This document shows positions 27,600 to 36,235 of a DNA stretch of 64,000 nucleotides, piece by piece. Every line of letters starts with the position of its first letter. Within the stretch, counting starts at the first letter, position 1. This DNA is from CAYLYP01 sp964387795 (GTDB lineage: Bacteria; Bacteroidota; Bacteroidia; Bacteroidales; UBA7960), in NCBI GenBank assembly GCA_964387795.1, contig CAYLYP010000007.1, forward strand, positions 4,635 through 68,634, written 5' to 3'. A model generated the notes under the pieces. That model was not told the DNA's origin. It saw only the letters and a program-made list of their open reading frames with translations, and searched no databases. The position numbers and the translations under genes were made by a program.

Positions 27600-28222
27600 T
27601 GATTATTAAATCAGCAGAGTTTATTGCCAGTTATACGGTATTGTCCAAATGCCCCGAACCTTCAATTCCTGAATACGCTTTTATCGGCAGGTCGAATGTT
27701 GGAAAATCCAGTTTGCTAAATGCCTTGGTCAATCAAAAAGGTTTGGCCAAAACTTCATCTACCCCTGGCAAAACTCAGTTGATAAATTATTTCCATATCA
27801 ACAACTCCTGGTACCTTGTTGATTTACCTGGCCTTGGCTTTGCTCGTGCCCCGAAAAAGCTTAAGGAGAAATGGGAAAAAATGATAAAAAGCTATTTTTC
27901 AGGGCGGCCAAACCTGATGACTATTTTCCTGCTCGCCGACATCAGGCTCGAACCTCAAAAAGTTGACCTTCAGCTTATGGAATGGCTTGCGATGAATAAC
28001 CAGCCCTTTGTCATTGTTTTTACAAAAGCTGATAAAATTGGCAAAACAATTGCTGATAAAAACCTGGCTGCTTATCGCAAAACCCTTTTAACCTGGTGGG
28101 AAGAACTCCCTTTAATGTTCATTTCTTCTGCCGAAACCAAACAAGGCACTCAGGAAATCCTTGATTACATCGAACAGAATAATGAGATCTTTGAACAACA
28201 CAAGGATCTCATCCAGCCCTAA
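27599..28222 (+). CDS. engB: ribosome biogenesis GTPase YihA/YsxC (EngB)
   Basis: A TrmE-Era-EngA-EngB-Septin-like GTPase needed for 50S subunit assembly. G1 is GRSNVGKSSLLNAL, G2 STPGKTQLINYF, G3 DLPGLGFARAP and G4 TKADKIG, with SSAETKQGTQEI in the G5 region. Length is 207 aa, normal for the family. Its start codon overlaps the stop of the GNAT gene by 1 bp, giving a three-gene operon. It converges with gldB, with 12 bp between the stops. Confidence 0.97.
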   Translation: MIIKSAEFIASYTVLSKCPEPSIPEYAFIGRSNVGKSSLLNALVNQKGLAKTSSTPGKTQLINYFHINNSWYLVDLPGLGFARAPKKLKEKWEKMIKSYFSGRPNLMTIFLLADIRLEPQKVDLQLMEWLAMNNQPFVIVFTKADKIGKTIADKNLAAYRKTLLTWWEELPLMFISSAETKQGTQEILDYIEQNNEIFEQHKDLIQP

Positions 28223-28234
28223 TCCCCCCTCTGA

Positions 28235-29242
28235 TTATTTTTTCGGCTTATATCCCGAACGCGAAAGCAATAACTGAGAATCCTGCTCATCAAGCATCTG
28301 TTGTAACCTTACTTTCGGATTACGCTCCATAAACTGCCTCACAATCTGCCATCCTATCCAATTGGCAACCCTTGATGGTGAATCTGCCGAAAAGGGCGAT
28401 GTAAAAGGGGCGTCTCCCAAAAACTTATTGATCATCAAACGGTCTGTTGAATACAACATCTGGTTTTCAATAAAGTAAGCCCAAACCTGCCCCTCATTCT
28501 TCTCACACCATTCCAACTGGCTTTGGGTATAATTCATTTTTATGGTATCGGATGCATGGGGCATTGTTACATCTAAAAAATATAATATCTTCCCGGCATA
28601 AATCATATTATCCAGAAAATTCTTTGGAACCGGAAGGTTTTTGGTATGCTGTTCGGCCATTACGCGCATCACATCTGGAACAATGTTTTCAGGTATCATC
28701 TTTACAGATTTATATGCCGGGATCCCCACCCTGGGATAGTGTTTATAATCGCTCCCCAGATACATATCCAGCCCTATAATAATATTATCATCAGCCTTTT
28801 TTACCGGATACTCATAATCCAAACCCGATATATACGAATAAAACAAGGGTTGTTTCGTTTCCGGATAATAATACCTGTAATATCTGAAAGCTTCTTCCAA
28901 ATCCTTTTCAAGCCATTTCACATCCTGATACTTAGCCTTGACATCAAGATAAATTTCCTTTAACATTGGATCGGAAACATAATCAAAAAGCTGCTGGAGC
29001 AATAATGGATTGCTTAAATCGGCCTCAAGAAACACAGCAAAACGTTCTTTGTTTTCTTCCACCCTTTTGGGCAATTCATAAGGATTCCCTTCAAAAAGCA
29101 ATGCTTCATAACGCCTCAACTCAACAGGGATTGCACTCACCCCTTTCAGATCAACATCATAAGGGTTTTTGCTCCTGCATGCCGAGAAAATAATTATGGA
29201 GCTTATTGCAATCAACAAAGAAATGCCGGAAAATTTTTTCAT
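28235..29242 (-). CDS. gldB: gliding motility lipoprotein GldB homologue
   Basis: GldB is an essential Bacteroidota lipoprotein first found through gliding motility; its exact biochemical role in gliding/T9SS is unclear. The signal ends in lipobox FSAC with Cys22 if the ATG at 29242 is used. I prefer this over the ATG at 29266, which would lengthen the signal's n-region by eight residues. Family features are VELRRYEALLF near the N-terminus, YYYPETKQPLFYSYISGLDY, IGLDMYLGSDYKHYP, and the C-terminal region with FTSPFSADSPSRVANWIGWQIV. Length 335 aa. A textbook Bacteroidota promoter lies about 65 bp upstream. It stands alone, away from other gld genes. Confidence 0.87.
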   Translation of the reverse strand: MKKFSGISLLIAISSIIIFSACRSKNPYDVDLKGVSAIPVELRRYEALLFEGNPYELPKRVEENKERFAVFLEADLSNPLLLQQLFDYVSDPMLKEIYLDVKAKYQDVKWLEKDLEEAFRYYRYYYPETKQPLFYSYISGLDYEYPVKKADDNIIIGLDMYLGSDYKHYPRVGIPAYKSVKMIPENIVPDVMRVMAEQHTKNLPVPKNFLDNMIYAGKILYFLDVTMPHASDTIKMNYTQSQLEWCEKNEGQVWAYFIENQMLYSTDRLMINKFLGDAPFTSPFSADSPSRVANWIGWQIVRQFMERNPKVRLQQMLDEQDSQLLLSRSGYKPKK

Positions 29243-29305
29243 TTTTATACAAATCGCTTGTTTCATAAGAGTTATAGCTTTTCAAATTTCATTATTATCA
29301 AACGG

Positions 29306-29336
29306 CAAATATAAAAAAGTATTGCACATGTTCAAA
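29306..29336 (-). promoter_or_regulatory. Bacteroidota-type promoter for gldB
   Basis: On the minus strand TTTG/TTG (plus strand CAA at 29333-29335), a 19-bp spacer, then TATATTTG (plus strand CAAATATA, 29306-29313). This fits the TTG-N19-TAnnTTTG consensus well and lies about 65 bp upstream of the chosen gldB start. Confidence 0.65.
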
Positions 29337-29413
29337 TTTATACTTTTAAAGAATATTTTTAGCTGATTTTTGTTTAATATTGCAGTCCTTTATTAAACCT
29401 AATTCCTAACAAT

Positions 29414-30085
29414 ATGAAAAGAGTTATTGTTTTTTCCTTATTGACTGTGTTTGTTTTGACAGCATCAGCTCAGGATTTTAAACGCATACGCCTCGGATTC
29501 AGGGCCATCCCCACTTTCTCATGGATTAAGCCTGATGTCCAAAATGTTGAAAGCGATGGAATGGTTGCAAGAATAGGTTATGGTGTTAATGGAGAATTTT
29601 ATTTTTCACCTAATTATGCCTTTGCTACCGGCTTTGCCGTTCAATATACAGGGGGCAAACTGGAGTACCCGGCAACCGTTAATTCTGTCGTTGGAGAAAT
29701 TAACCGACGTTATTATTTTCAGGACCTTGAAATTCCGTTAGCCATTAAAATGAAAACAAACGAAATAGGCTATATGACCTATTTTGGCACCTTTGGGCTG
29801 GCTGCCGGCTTTAACCTTAAAGCCAAAGCTGACCAAACATTTACTTTTGGAACACAAAATGATTTTCAGGAAGACTTAGATGTAAAAAGTGACATCAGTT
29901 TTATCAAAACATCTTTAATCCTTGGACTGGGCACTGAATACAATATTGCAGGCAATACATCAATCTATGCCGGGGTAACATTTATGAATGGCTTTACCGA
30001 TGTGCTTAAAGGGAAAACTGCCGATGGCAAAGACCTTAAAGGCTATACCAAATGCCTGGAACTGAGTCTTGGGATCATGTTCTAA
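29414..30085 (+). CDS. outer membrane beta-barrel (porin-family) protein
   Basis: A 223-aa exported protein with signal peptide MKRVIVFSLLTVFVLTASAQ. Amphipathic beta-strand alternation runs to the end, closing with the aromatic-terminal strand LGIMF. Regions such as GYGVNGEFYFSPNYAFATGFAV and SLILGLGTEYNIAGNTSIYAGVTFMNGF are typical of the PorT/outer membrane beta-barrel protein group of Bacteroidota, with about eight strands. The ligand or role is unknown; PorT itself belongs to T9SS assembly, but sequence alone does not show that here. A strong terminator follows, so this is a monocistronic unit. Confidence 0.8.
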   Translation: MKRVIVFSLLTVFVLTASAQDFKRIRLGFRAIPTFSWIKPDVQNVESDGMVARIGYGVNGEFYFSPNYAFATGFAVQYTGGKLEYPATVNSVVGEINRRYYFQDLEIPLAIKMKTNEIGYMTYFGTFGLAAGFNLKAKADQTFTFGTQNDFQEDLDVKSDISFIKTSLILGLGTEYNIAGNTSIYAGVTFMNGFTDVLKGKTADGKDLKGYTKCLELSLGIMF

Positions 30086-30110
30086 CAGGCATTTTGAAAT
30101 TTCTTATTGA

Positions 30111-30140
30111 AGGCTGCCCCCTGAGGGCAGCCTTTTTTTT
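30111..30140 (+). terminator. Rho-independent terminator after the beta-barrel gene
   Basis: The stem AGGCTGCCC pairs with GGGCAGCCT around the loop CCTGA and is followed by a run of nine T. It lies 25 bp after the stop codon of the beta-barrel gene. Confidence 0.9.
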
Positions 30141-30331
30141 TGCCCATTTTTGAACCCCTTGAAGCTGGAGACCAATAAAAAGCGATGGCTCCTTTAACCG
30201 AACTGTTCCAATTATGAAAACACTGATGTTCCCGGTTTTAATATAAGCTGTAAAATACCTTCCTCCTGCAACAACAACCAATATCCCAACTGCATCCGGC
30301 CAGCAGGGATGGGCAGGGCAAAATTTCCCTG

Positions 30332-30373
30332 ACACACTTTTCTGAACACTCCCACACACTTTTTTGAACAGCC
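30332..30373. repeat. two imperfect 20-bp direct repeats, 22 bp apart
   Basis: ACACACTTTTCTGAACACTC (30332-30351) and ACACACTTTTTTGAACAGCC (30354-30373) are repeated with an offset of 22 bp. They lie just before the GC-rich 11-bp repeat block and share its period (2 x 11), so they may belong to one element. Confidence 0.6.
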
Positions 30374-30403
30374 TCCAACCAATTCCAGGAGATACCATGG
30401 TAT

Positions 30404-30522
30404 GACTTTAAGCGGACTTAAAGCGGACTTAAAGCGGTGTTGAGCCGGGTTTAAACCGGTTCAAACCCGGCTCAACACCGCCTCAAACCCGGCTCAACCC
30501 CGGCTCAACCCCGGCTCAACCC
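30404..30522. repeat. GC-rich block of 11-bp tandem repeats around a 48-bp palindrome
   Basis: Three units of GACTTAAAGCG (first copy GACTTTAAGCG) span 30404-30436. A near-perfect palindrome, 30434-30481, follows, with 19-bp arms GCGGTGTTGAGCCGGGTTT and its complement, and a central AACCGGTT. A 22-bp unit TCAAACCCGGCTCAACaCCGCC repeats at 30461 and 30483. Then three units of GGCTCAACCCC run to 30522. The block is far richer in GC than its surroundings and has no open frame of interest. Its function is unknown. Confidence 0.9.
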
Positions 30523-30959
30523 TTAACGTGATTATACCTTGATAGCATAAGAATATGTGCCGGAAAATTTGAATTTTAACATTTTCATCCCTGTAAAACA
30601 GATTTAAAATACTGTTATTCCGATGTTTAACAGAATAATTGGTGTGGTCTTTTTATTCGTATTTAGTAACCAGACAAATTCCGTTAAAGATTTTGCAGCT
30701 ACTAAGAAGCAAACTGCAACTGAAAAACAATTAACAATATGGATTGCTGTCATTTACAATACATTTTCCGAAAGCAAAAACCTTACTTCATTATATATAA
30801 TTATATATTCATATTGTTTTCATCCATAAATATTGTTTTCGTTGTTAATCAGGTAGAAATCCATGGTAGCTGTTTGCATTATTATTTGAGTAAAATTCGC
30901 AAACATATTCGATTCGCTGGTCTATAAAACTTTATTGCATTCATTGCAATAAACACGTA
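30523..30959. other. AT-rich intergenic region without recognised gene
   Basis: About 440 bp between the GC-rich repeat block and the degenerate repeat element. The short reading frames present have no recognisable features. Nothing further was seen. Confidence 0.4.
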
Positions 30960-31025
30960 GTATTGCTATTCAATTTCACCTTGTCGCTTCGCATCTGATA
31001 ACTTAATGATTTTTTCAACAGTCCC
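30960..31025 (+). repeat. degenerate right end of the MITE-like element (copy D)
   Basis: This segment, with CAATTTCACCTTGTCGCTTC at 30971, then GCATCTGATAACTTAATGATT and TTTTTCAACAGTCCCT, aligns closely with the right part of the intact copy at 51502-51556. The left end is not clearly present, so this is a remnant, or the left half has diverged beyond recognition. Confidence 0.6.
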
Positions 31026-31127
31026 TTTTTAGGCAATATACGCATGAACATCATAAATAACCAACACAATAAATAGGAAACAATAGAATTAAAAACAAAT
31101 TGCACACATGTTTAACTTTAAATTCAT

Positions 31128-31135
31128 TATTTTTG
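31128..31135 (+). promoter_or_regulatory. candidate -7 element of the sensor kinase promoter
   Basis: TATTTTTG fits the Bacteroidota -7 consensus TAnnTTTG and lies about 90 bp upstream of the kinase ATG at 31224. A -33 TTG at a standard distance is not obvious. Confidence 0.4.
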
Positions 31136-31223
31136 TTACAAAATTAAAATAATCAAATAATAACCTTTCAGTAGTGGCTTGAATTCTGCTGTTTTTAAGT
31201 GGCTACCCATTTTCAAACAACAA

Positions 31224-33182
31224 ATGAATAAAACCTTCATCAAGATACTCTTTTTCGTCACATTTCAATTCCCGTCATTTTATATTTTCGCATCAAATCA
31301 CAAGGGTATTTCAGATTCAATACGAAATAATTTTATTACTGAAATACAGTTATCGGCTCATGATAGTTTACAATTACTAACTGCACATTGCAATTTTGGC
31401 GAATTTTTAGATGAAGGTGGCTTTACTGAGGAGGCCATAATACATTTTGAAATAGCCAAACGCCTTGCCAATAACACAAAAAATCTTAGTAAACATGCAG
31501 ATATTGCAAATTATTTAGCCATATTATATGCTGACATGAGTGATTATGAAAAAAGCATAGAAACATACAAGGAAGGGCTTGAAAGTGCAGAACTTATTAA
31601 TGATTACAACACTATGGCCAAGATAAGTATGAACCTGGCCAGTACATATTCTTTCGCGGGCAACTACAGCAATGCTATTGAGTATGCATTACAATCACTC
31701 AAGCTGAAAGAAACACACAACATTACCGAACGAATATGCTATCACTACATTACCATGGGAAATATTTTCCGCGAGAATAAAAATATCCCCAAATGGAAAG
31801 AATATGTAAACAAAGCATACCAAATGAAGGATATTGAGGGATGCGCTTCGTTTAGCGATATTGCTAAAATTTACAACTCATTAGGAGGAATTGCTCATGA
31901 AGAAAACATTTCAGAAAAAGCACTTCTATATTATGACACGCTATTGACACTAAGCAAAAAGGAAGGTTATAATCAAGGCATTAGTACAGCATTAACCAAT
32001 ATGTCACAGATACATTTGCAACTTGGCAATTATCAAAAAGCATTGGAATTAATAAACCAATCAAAAACATACTCCGAGAACGATTCTTATGAATTATTGT
32101 TCAACAATAACCTAAAGGCAGAAATACTTAAAAAGACTGGCAAGTTCAAAACAGCGCTCGAATTGGTCAAGAAAAACATCCAAACAAAGGATATAGAGTT
32201 CCATTCAACTGAAAAAATCAAATCCCTGGAGCTTTTGTATGAGCTTAACTACCTTCTTGGTAATTATCGTGAAGCATTTAGATGGAACGATACACTACGA
32301 AACAATGAAAGACGTATGCGATATCAGGAAGAACGAAAAACCATCGAAGAAATGGAACTCAAATATGAAACAGAAAAGAAAGAAACAAAAATCAATCTCT
32401 TAAAAGCAAATAACAAGATCCAGGCTCAGAAGATGCAGATTGGATATGCCATAATTATCATCTTGGTTGTTATTATATTCTTAATACTTTACATACATTA
32501 TATAAAAAGGGAACAAGCCAGGCTAATCAAAACTGACCTACAACAAAAAATTCTCCGAACACAAATGAAGCCTCATTTTATTTTTAACGCACTGGGGTCT
32601 ATACAATCTTTTATGCTAAACAATGAACCATCAAAAGCGTCAGCCTATCTTTCGCAATTAGCTTCTTTAATGCGCTCAACATTAGAATACTCCGACAGCG
32701 ATACCATCTCCATTGAAAAAGAGACCCAAATGCTTAGAAACTACATTGAACTTGAGCAGATGAGAAAACCTGGGAAATTTAATTATTCATTACAAATATT
32801 TGAAATTGACGACCCCGACTTTGTGTTTATTCCACCAATGCTCATTCAGCCTTTCGTTGAAAACGCCATAAAACATGGTTTCAGCAACATCACTTACACA
32901 GGCAATCTAGACATACAGATAAAAGGCATAAAGGAGCAATGGATTGAGTTTATTATTGAGGACAACGGCATTGGTTACCAACACCATAATAATAAATCAG
33001 GAATAAAACATACTTCAAAGGCAATGAAAATATTCGAACAGCGCCGAAGTCTGATTCAACAAATCCATGGTAAGACTTTTAATTATAAACTCACAAACAT
33101 AAAAGATGAAGAACCGCAAAAATCAGGCGTTCGGATTGAAATAAGCATCCCGTTAATTCATCAACTTAAAACAAAGACATGA
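31224..33182 (+). CDS. TPR-containing LytS/YehU-type sensor histidine kinase
   Basis: A membrane sensor kinase of 652 aa from the chosen ATG; an upstream in-frame TTG at 31179 is disfavoured because MNKTFIKILFF begins a proper signal sequence. Residues 1-23 are the signal. Residues about 45-360 are tetratricopeptide-like helical repeats in the periplasm. A coiled coil (362-404) leads to one membrane helix (407-427). The His_kinase domain has QMKPHFIFNALGSIQ with phospho-acceptor His451. The ATPase N-box is PFVENAIKHG (Asn547) and the G-box EDNGIGY. Its stop overlaps the response regulator start by 4 bp. The TPR part may sense a peptide or protein partner. Confidence 0.92.
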   Translation: MNKTFIKILFFVTFQFPSFYIFASNHKGISDSIRNNFITEIQLSAHDSLQLLTAHCNFGEFLDEGGFTEEAIIHFEIAKRLANNTKNLSKHADIANYLAILYADMSDYEKSIETYKEGLESAELINDYNTMAKISMNLASTYSFAGNYSNAIEYALQSLKLKETHNITERICYHYITMGNIFRENKNIPKWKEYVNKAYQMKDIEGCASFSDIAKIYNSLGGIAHEENISEKALLYYDTLLTLSKKEGYNQGISTALTNMSQIHLQLGNYQKALELINQSKTYSENDSYELLFNNNLKAEILKKTGKFKTALELVKKNIQTKDIEFHSTEKIKSLELLYELNYLLGNYREAFRWNDTLRNNERRMRYQEERKTIEEMELKYETEKKETKINLLKANNKIQAQKMQIGYAIIIILVVIIFLILYIHYIKREQARLIKTDLQQKILRTQMKPHFIFNALGSIQSFMLNNEPSKASAYLSQLASLMRSTLEYSDSDTISIEKETQMLRNYIELEQMRKPGKFNYSLQIFEIDDPDFVFIPPMLIQPFVENAIKHGFSNITYTGNLDIQIKGIKEQWIEFIIEDNGIGYQHHNNKSGIKHTSKAMKIFEQRRSLIQQIHGKTFNYKLTNIKDEEPQKSGVRIEISIPLIHQLKTKT

Positions 33183-33928
33183 TAAAAATAGCAATCATCG
33201 AGGATGAACAACCTATATGTGATACATATAAGTTGCTACTTGAGCAAAACTTCCCGGATATTGAAATTGTTGGCGAAGCAAATACAGTGCCCAGTGCTGT
33301 ATCATTAATTAAAAATACAATGCCACACATTGTACTCATGGATATTGAATTGGAAGATGGAAACAGTTTTCATGTTTTACAAAAAGTGAGACCTATAAAC
33401 TTTAAAGTCATTTTCCTGACTGCCTATGACAACTTTGCCATTAAAGCCATAAAATTCAATGCCTTAGATTATATACTAAAACCTGTCAACGAATTTGAAT
33501 TTAATAGTGCCATTCAAAACGCCATAGATTCGGTTTCCCTTTATTTTGATGAAAATGAACAATTCAACAACTTAATGGACAACTACATGGGAACACAGAA
33601 AAGCGGAAAAATAGTGCTTCGCACAACCGATTCAATGTTTATTATTAAGATTTGCAACATTTCGCATTGCAAAAGTGACAATAGTTACACCACTTTTGTA
33701 ATGGACGACAAGAGTGAAATACTTGTATCTAAAGGAATGTGTGAATATACTGGCATTCTGGAGGAATATGGCTTTGCACGTCCACATCAATCTTACCTGG
33801 TTAATATAAACCAAATTCAAAAAATAGATAAAGCTTATGGGGGAATTATCATCATGGAAAACGGCTCTGAAATCCCCATTTCTAAACGACGGAAACAACA
33901 TTTTTTGTCGCTTTTGGAGTCAATTTAA
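33179..33928 (+). CDS. LytTR-family response regulator
   Basis: This is the partner of the upstream kinase, with overlapping ATGA start/stop. The receiver domain (residues 1-120) carries the acidic pair IIEDEQ, phospho-acceptor Asp55 (LMDIEL), Thr81 (FLTAYD) and Lys101 (LKPV). The C-terminal LytTR DNA-binding domain (about 140-249) has KIVLRTTDSMFIIKI, CKSDNSYTTF, and FARPHQSYLVNINQI. LytTR regulators in Bacteroidota bind direct repeats, but no clear target repeats were recognised here. The genes downstream, after a 980-bp gap, are candidate targets. Confidence 0.95.
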   Translation: MIKIAIIEDEQPICDTYKLLLEQNFPDIEIVGEANTVPSAVSLIKNTMPHIVLMDIELEDGNSFHVLQKVRPINFKVIFLTAYDNFAIKAIKFNALDYILKPVNEFEFNSAIQNAIDSVSLYFDENEQFNNLMDNYMGTQKSGKIVLRTTDSMFIIKICNISHCKSDNSYTTFVMDDKSEILVSKGMCEYTGILEEYGFARPHQSYLVNINQIQKIDKAYGGIIIMENGSEIPISKRRKQHFLSLLESI

Positions 33929-34122
33929 AATAGGATTAAAACTACATCCTCTATTTCAGTATTAAATCCTTTAGCTAAATATTTCCCTCTGAATTCAAAT
34001 CTACTGCACCCGGTTCCAGATTTTGGCCCATTAAAAACATAATAGAAACATTACCTGCTAAAAAGCACATAATAAGCGAAGCAATAATAAAAGAAAAAAC
34101 AAATTGATTACTCATAATGAAA

Positions 34123-34380
34123 GGGTCGTCATCCCTTATAGCCAGTTTAATTGCATCTGTTTTTCGGTAGTTTTTATGGTGGCATCTTCTTTGTGGCTAT
34201 TAACACATCGTATCATATTATGATTTCGCATTGCAGCCTAGCACTTAATCACATAAAGACATACGAAAACTAAACGCAAACATATTAGCGTTTCAGAAAA
34301 CAAACCCTTGCATGCCTCATGAAATAGTTATTTTGTAATAGATATACATCCTGAATGTTATGTATTTTTCACCAGACCCT
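34123..34380 (-). repeat. MITE-like element, copy B (reverse orientation)
   Basis: Its right boundary, TTTTTCACCAGACCCT (34365-34380), is the complement of the element end GGGTCTGGTGAAAAA; the left boundary, GGGTCGTC at 34123, is a degenerate partner. Read on the minus strand, its first 140 bases align with copy A at 51331, sharing ATCTATTAC, GGCATGCAAGG/GCATGCAAGG and CGCTAATATGTTTGC among others. No transposase frame is present. The surrounding 980-bp gap (33929-34906) otherwise holds nothing I recognise. Confidence 0.75.
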
Positions 34381-34385
34381 AAATA

Positions 34386-34906
34386 GTCAGAAATCATAAC
34401 ATTTGTAAATAGCATAGAAGAATAATGACAGATATTTTACCTGAGGTGGACAATTAGTATCATTCTCTTTATTTATAAAGATCTTTTTAAAATCAACTTT
34501 GTTTCTTGGAAATATCATGAGCAAAAAAACTCATCTGAACGACAAAAAGAAAAAGCCCGGGAAAGCTTATTCCAGTATTTTGTTTTGTAAGCATTTCGCC
34601 CATATATGGAGACAAAGATATTCTAATATTCAAAAAAAATGACCATTAGCAATAAATCTCTTGCTAACCGTAAAACGCATGCTATACAATAAAAAACAGC
34701 CTACATTTTCACAGACGAAGCACATAAATCTATGAAAATCAACCAATAAACAAAGTTCTTTAATTGCTTAACTTAGAAGAAATACAGTTTTTCGATAAAA
34801 CACAACACTTACAAGGCAGAAAGTGGCATTTTCAAATTTTTACAATAACACTAAAACGTAGAAATTATTTTTACAAATTATTTCTCAATGAAAACAAATT
34901 TCAAAC
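34386..34906. other. AT-rich intergenic region upstream of the FGE-fold lipoprotein
   Basis: About 520 bp with no convincing gene. A 41-codon frame at 34517-34642 is the only candidate and is not supported. The promoter of the lipoprotein gene should lie here, but no TAnnTTTG match at a fitting distance was seen. Confidence 0.4.
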
Positions 34907-36121
34907 ATGATAAAACAAGGAAAAGGAAAATTAGTAGTATTTCTAGGAATCATTTTAGCTGTGTCTGCATGTAAAACCAGGCAAGTAACCCAAAAACCAG
35001 AGCCAACAACCGAACCAACAAAGAAAGAATGGATTAAAACAGTATTAGTGGAAAAAGATTTGTCCAAAGCTAATACAGTCGAAGCCAATTTTTATTTGGG
35101 TATGACTGAAGTATCGCAAAAAGAATATGAAACCCTCATGGGTTTTAACCCATCGGGATTTATAGGCGAAAACTTACCAGTAGAAAATCTTACCTGGTAT
35201 GATGCAGCAATGTTCTGCAACAAATTAAGCGAAAAAGAAGGTTATGAGGTGTATTATCAATTTGCTGAAATACAAAAAACAGGCAATAACATAACTTCGG
35301 CCAAGGTAACTTACAACAAACAAACTAAAGGTTTTCGCTTACCAACTAACGTGGAATGGCGTTATGCTGCTGCCGGAGGCTCCAAATCGCAGGGATATAA
35401 ATTCAGTGGAAGTAACACTCCCGGTGAAGTAGCATGGTATAAAGATAACAGTGAAGGAAAAACACATTCAGTAGCATCAAAGAAGGCTAACGAATTGGGC
35501 ATTTACGATATGAGTGGCAATGTTTGGGAGTGGACAAACTCCGTATGGTTTATGGGCGGTGCTTGTGTTGAAAGCGTATCGAATATTGAAACGAAATCTG
35601 ACAACAATGACAAACCTGGAAACTGTAATAAATATACCGGTTTCAGGGTGGCCCGTTCTGCCGAAATAATCGCTCCTGATCCTTCAGCCCCTAAAGGCAT
35701 TGAATTTAAAATGTTCAGAAACTATAGGGACGTAATAAAGGAAATCAACCTTCCTGTTGCAAGTAATGGGTTTACACTGCTCGTATTCAATAATTACAAC
35801 CATTGCACAGGGAATCTCGATGAACAAATCGAAAATTTCAAAGAGAATTATGTATCCAAACAAATGGGCGGTAACTATTTTGAACCCCTTGGTGAAAATT
35901 GCAAAAAAACCATGGTTGGCGACAAAGAAGTGTACCGATTTGAGCTGATAAACAAACGTTTGAGCCAGATTGAACGCTTTGGCTATATAGTTCCCTACGA
36001 AGGGGGTGCAGTTTGGGTATTTATGAATTTTCAGAACAGTCCAAATATCGAAGACCGTCTTGCAGCAAAGCAAACCATCGATGAAGTGCTTTTCTATGTT
36101 GTAAAAACAATGAAATTCTAA
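34907..36121 (+). CDS. lipoprotein with FGE/SUMF1-like (C-type-lectin) domain
   Basis: The 404-aa protein starts with a lipoprotein signal (lipobox VSAC, Cys22). Residues about 55-265 form a formylglycine-generating-enzyme-like fold: MTEVSQKEYETLMGFNPSGF, PVENLTWYDAAMFCNKLSEKEG, GFRLPTNVEWRYAAAGG, DMSGNVWEW and GFRVAR. The usual RGGSW strand is replaced by MGGACVE, so the copper-site cysteines of true FGEs cannot be assumed and it may be a non-catalytic member. Residues 266-404 are an extra C-terminal domain I do not recognise. It is followed by a second lipoprotein gene, and upstream lies the LytTR two-component pair. Confidence 0.82.
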   Translation: MIKQGKGKLVVFLGIILAVSACKTRQVTQKPEPTTEPTKKEWIKTVLVEKDLSKANTVEANFYLGMTEVSQKEYETLMGFNPSGFIGENLPVENLTWYDAAMFCNKLSEKEGYEVYYQFAEIQKTGNNITSAKVTYNKQTKGFRLPTNVEWRYAAAGGSKSQGYKFSGSNTPGEVAWYKDNSEGKTHSVASKKANELGIYDMSGNVWEWTNSVWFMGGACVESVSNIETKSDNNDKPGNCNKYTGFRVARSAEIIAPDPSAPKGIEFKMFRNYRDVIKEINLPVASNGFTLLVFNNYNHCTGNLDEQIENFKENYVSKQMGGNYFEPLGENCKKTMVGDKEVYRFELINKRLSQIERFGYIVPYEGGAVWVFMNFQNSPNIEDRLAAKQTIDEVLFYVVKTMKF

Positions 36122-36235
36122 GCTGAATGCTGAATTGTTCAGATTAAAAAAAGTGGAGTATTGAAACCACTTATAAAATGGGCATAACTGAAATACCTTT
36201 AAAGTTTGATAACAAATAAAAAAAAAAAAACTACC

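Noticed and set aside
30075..30398. A 107-codon minus-strand frame after the beta-barrel gene
   Set aside because: It covers the terminator hairpin of the beta-barrel gene and the 22-bp repeats, with no domain and no support.
30404..30522. Possible CRISPR array
   Set aside because: Repeat units are only 11 bp and contiguous, without spacers, and no cas gene is present.
34517..34642. A 41-codon plus-strand frame (starting MSKKTHLNDKKKK) in the gap before the FGE-fold lipoprotein
   Set aside because: It is very short, in a low-complexity AT-rich region next to a mobile element remnant. No promoter or family was recognised.
34907..36121. Diversity-generating retroelement target, because such variable proteins use the FGE/C-type-lectin fold
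   Set aside because: No reverse transcriptase, template repeat or adenine-mutated repeat was found, and the lectin-like domain is not at the C-terminus.
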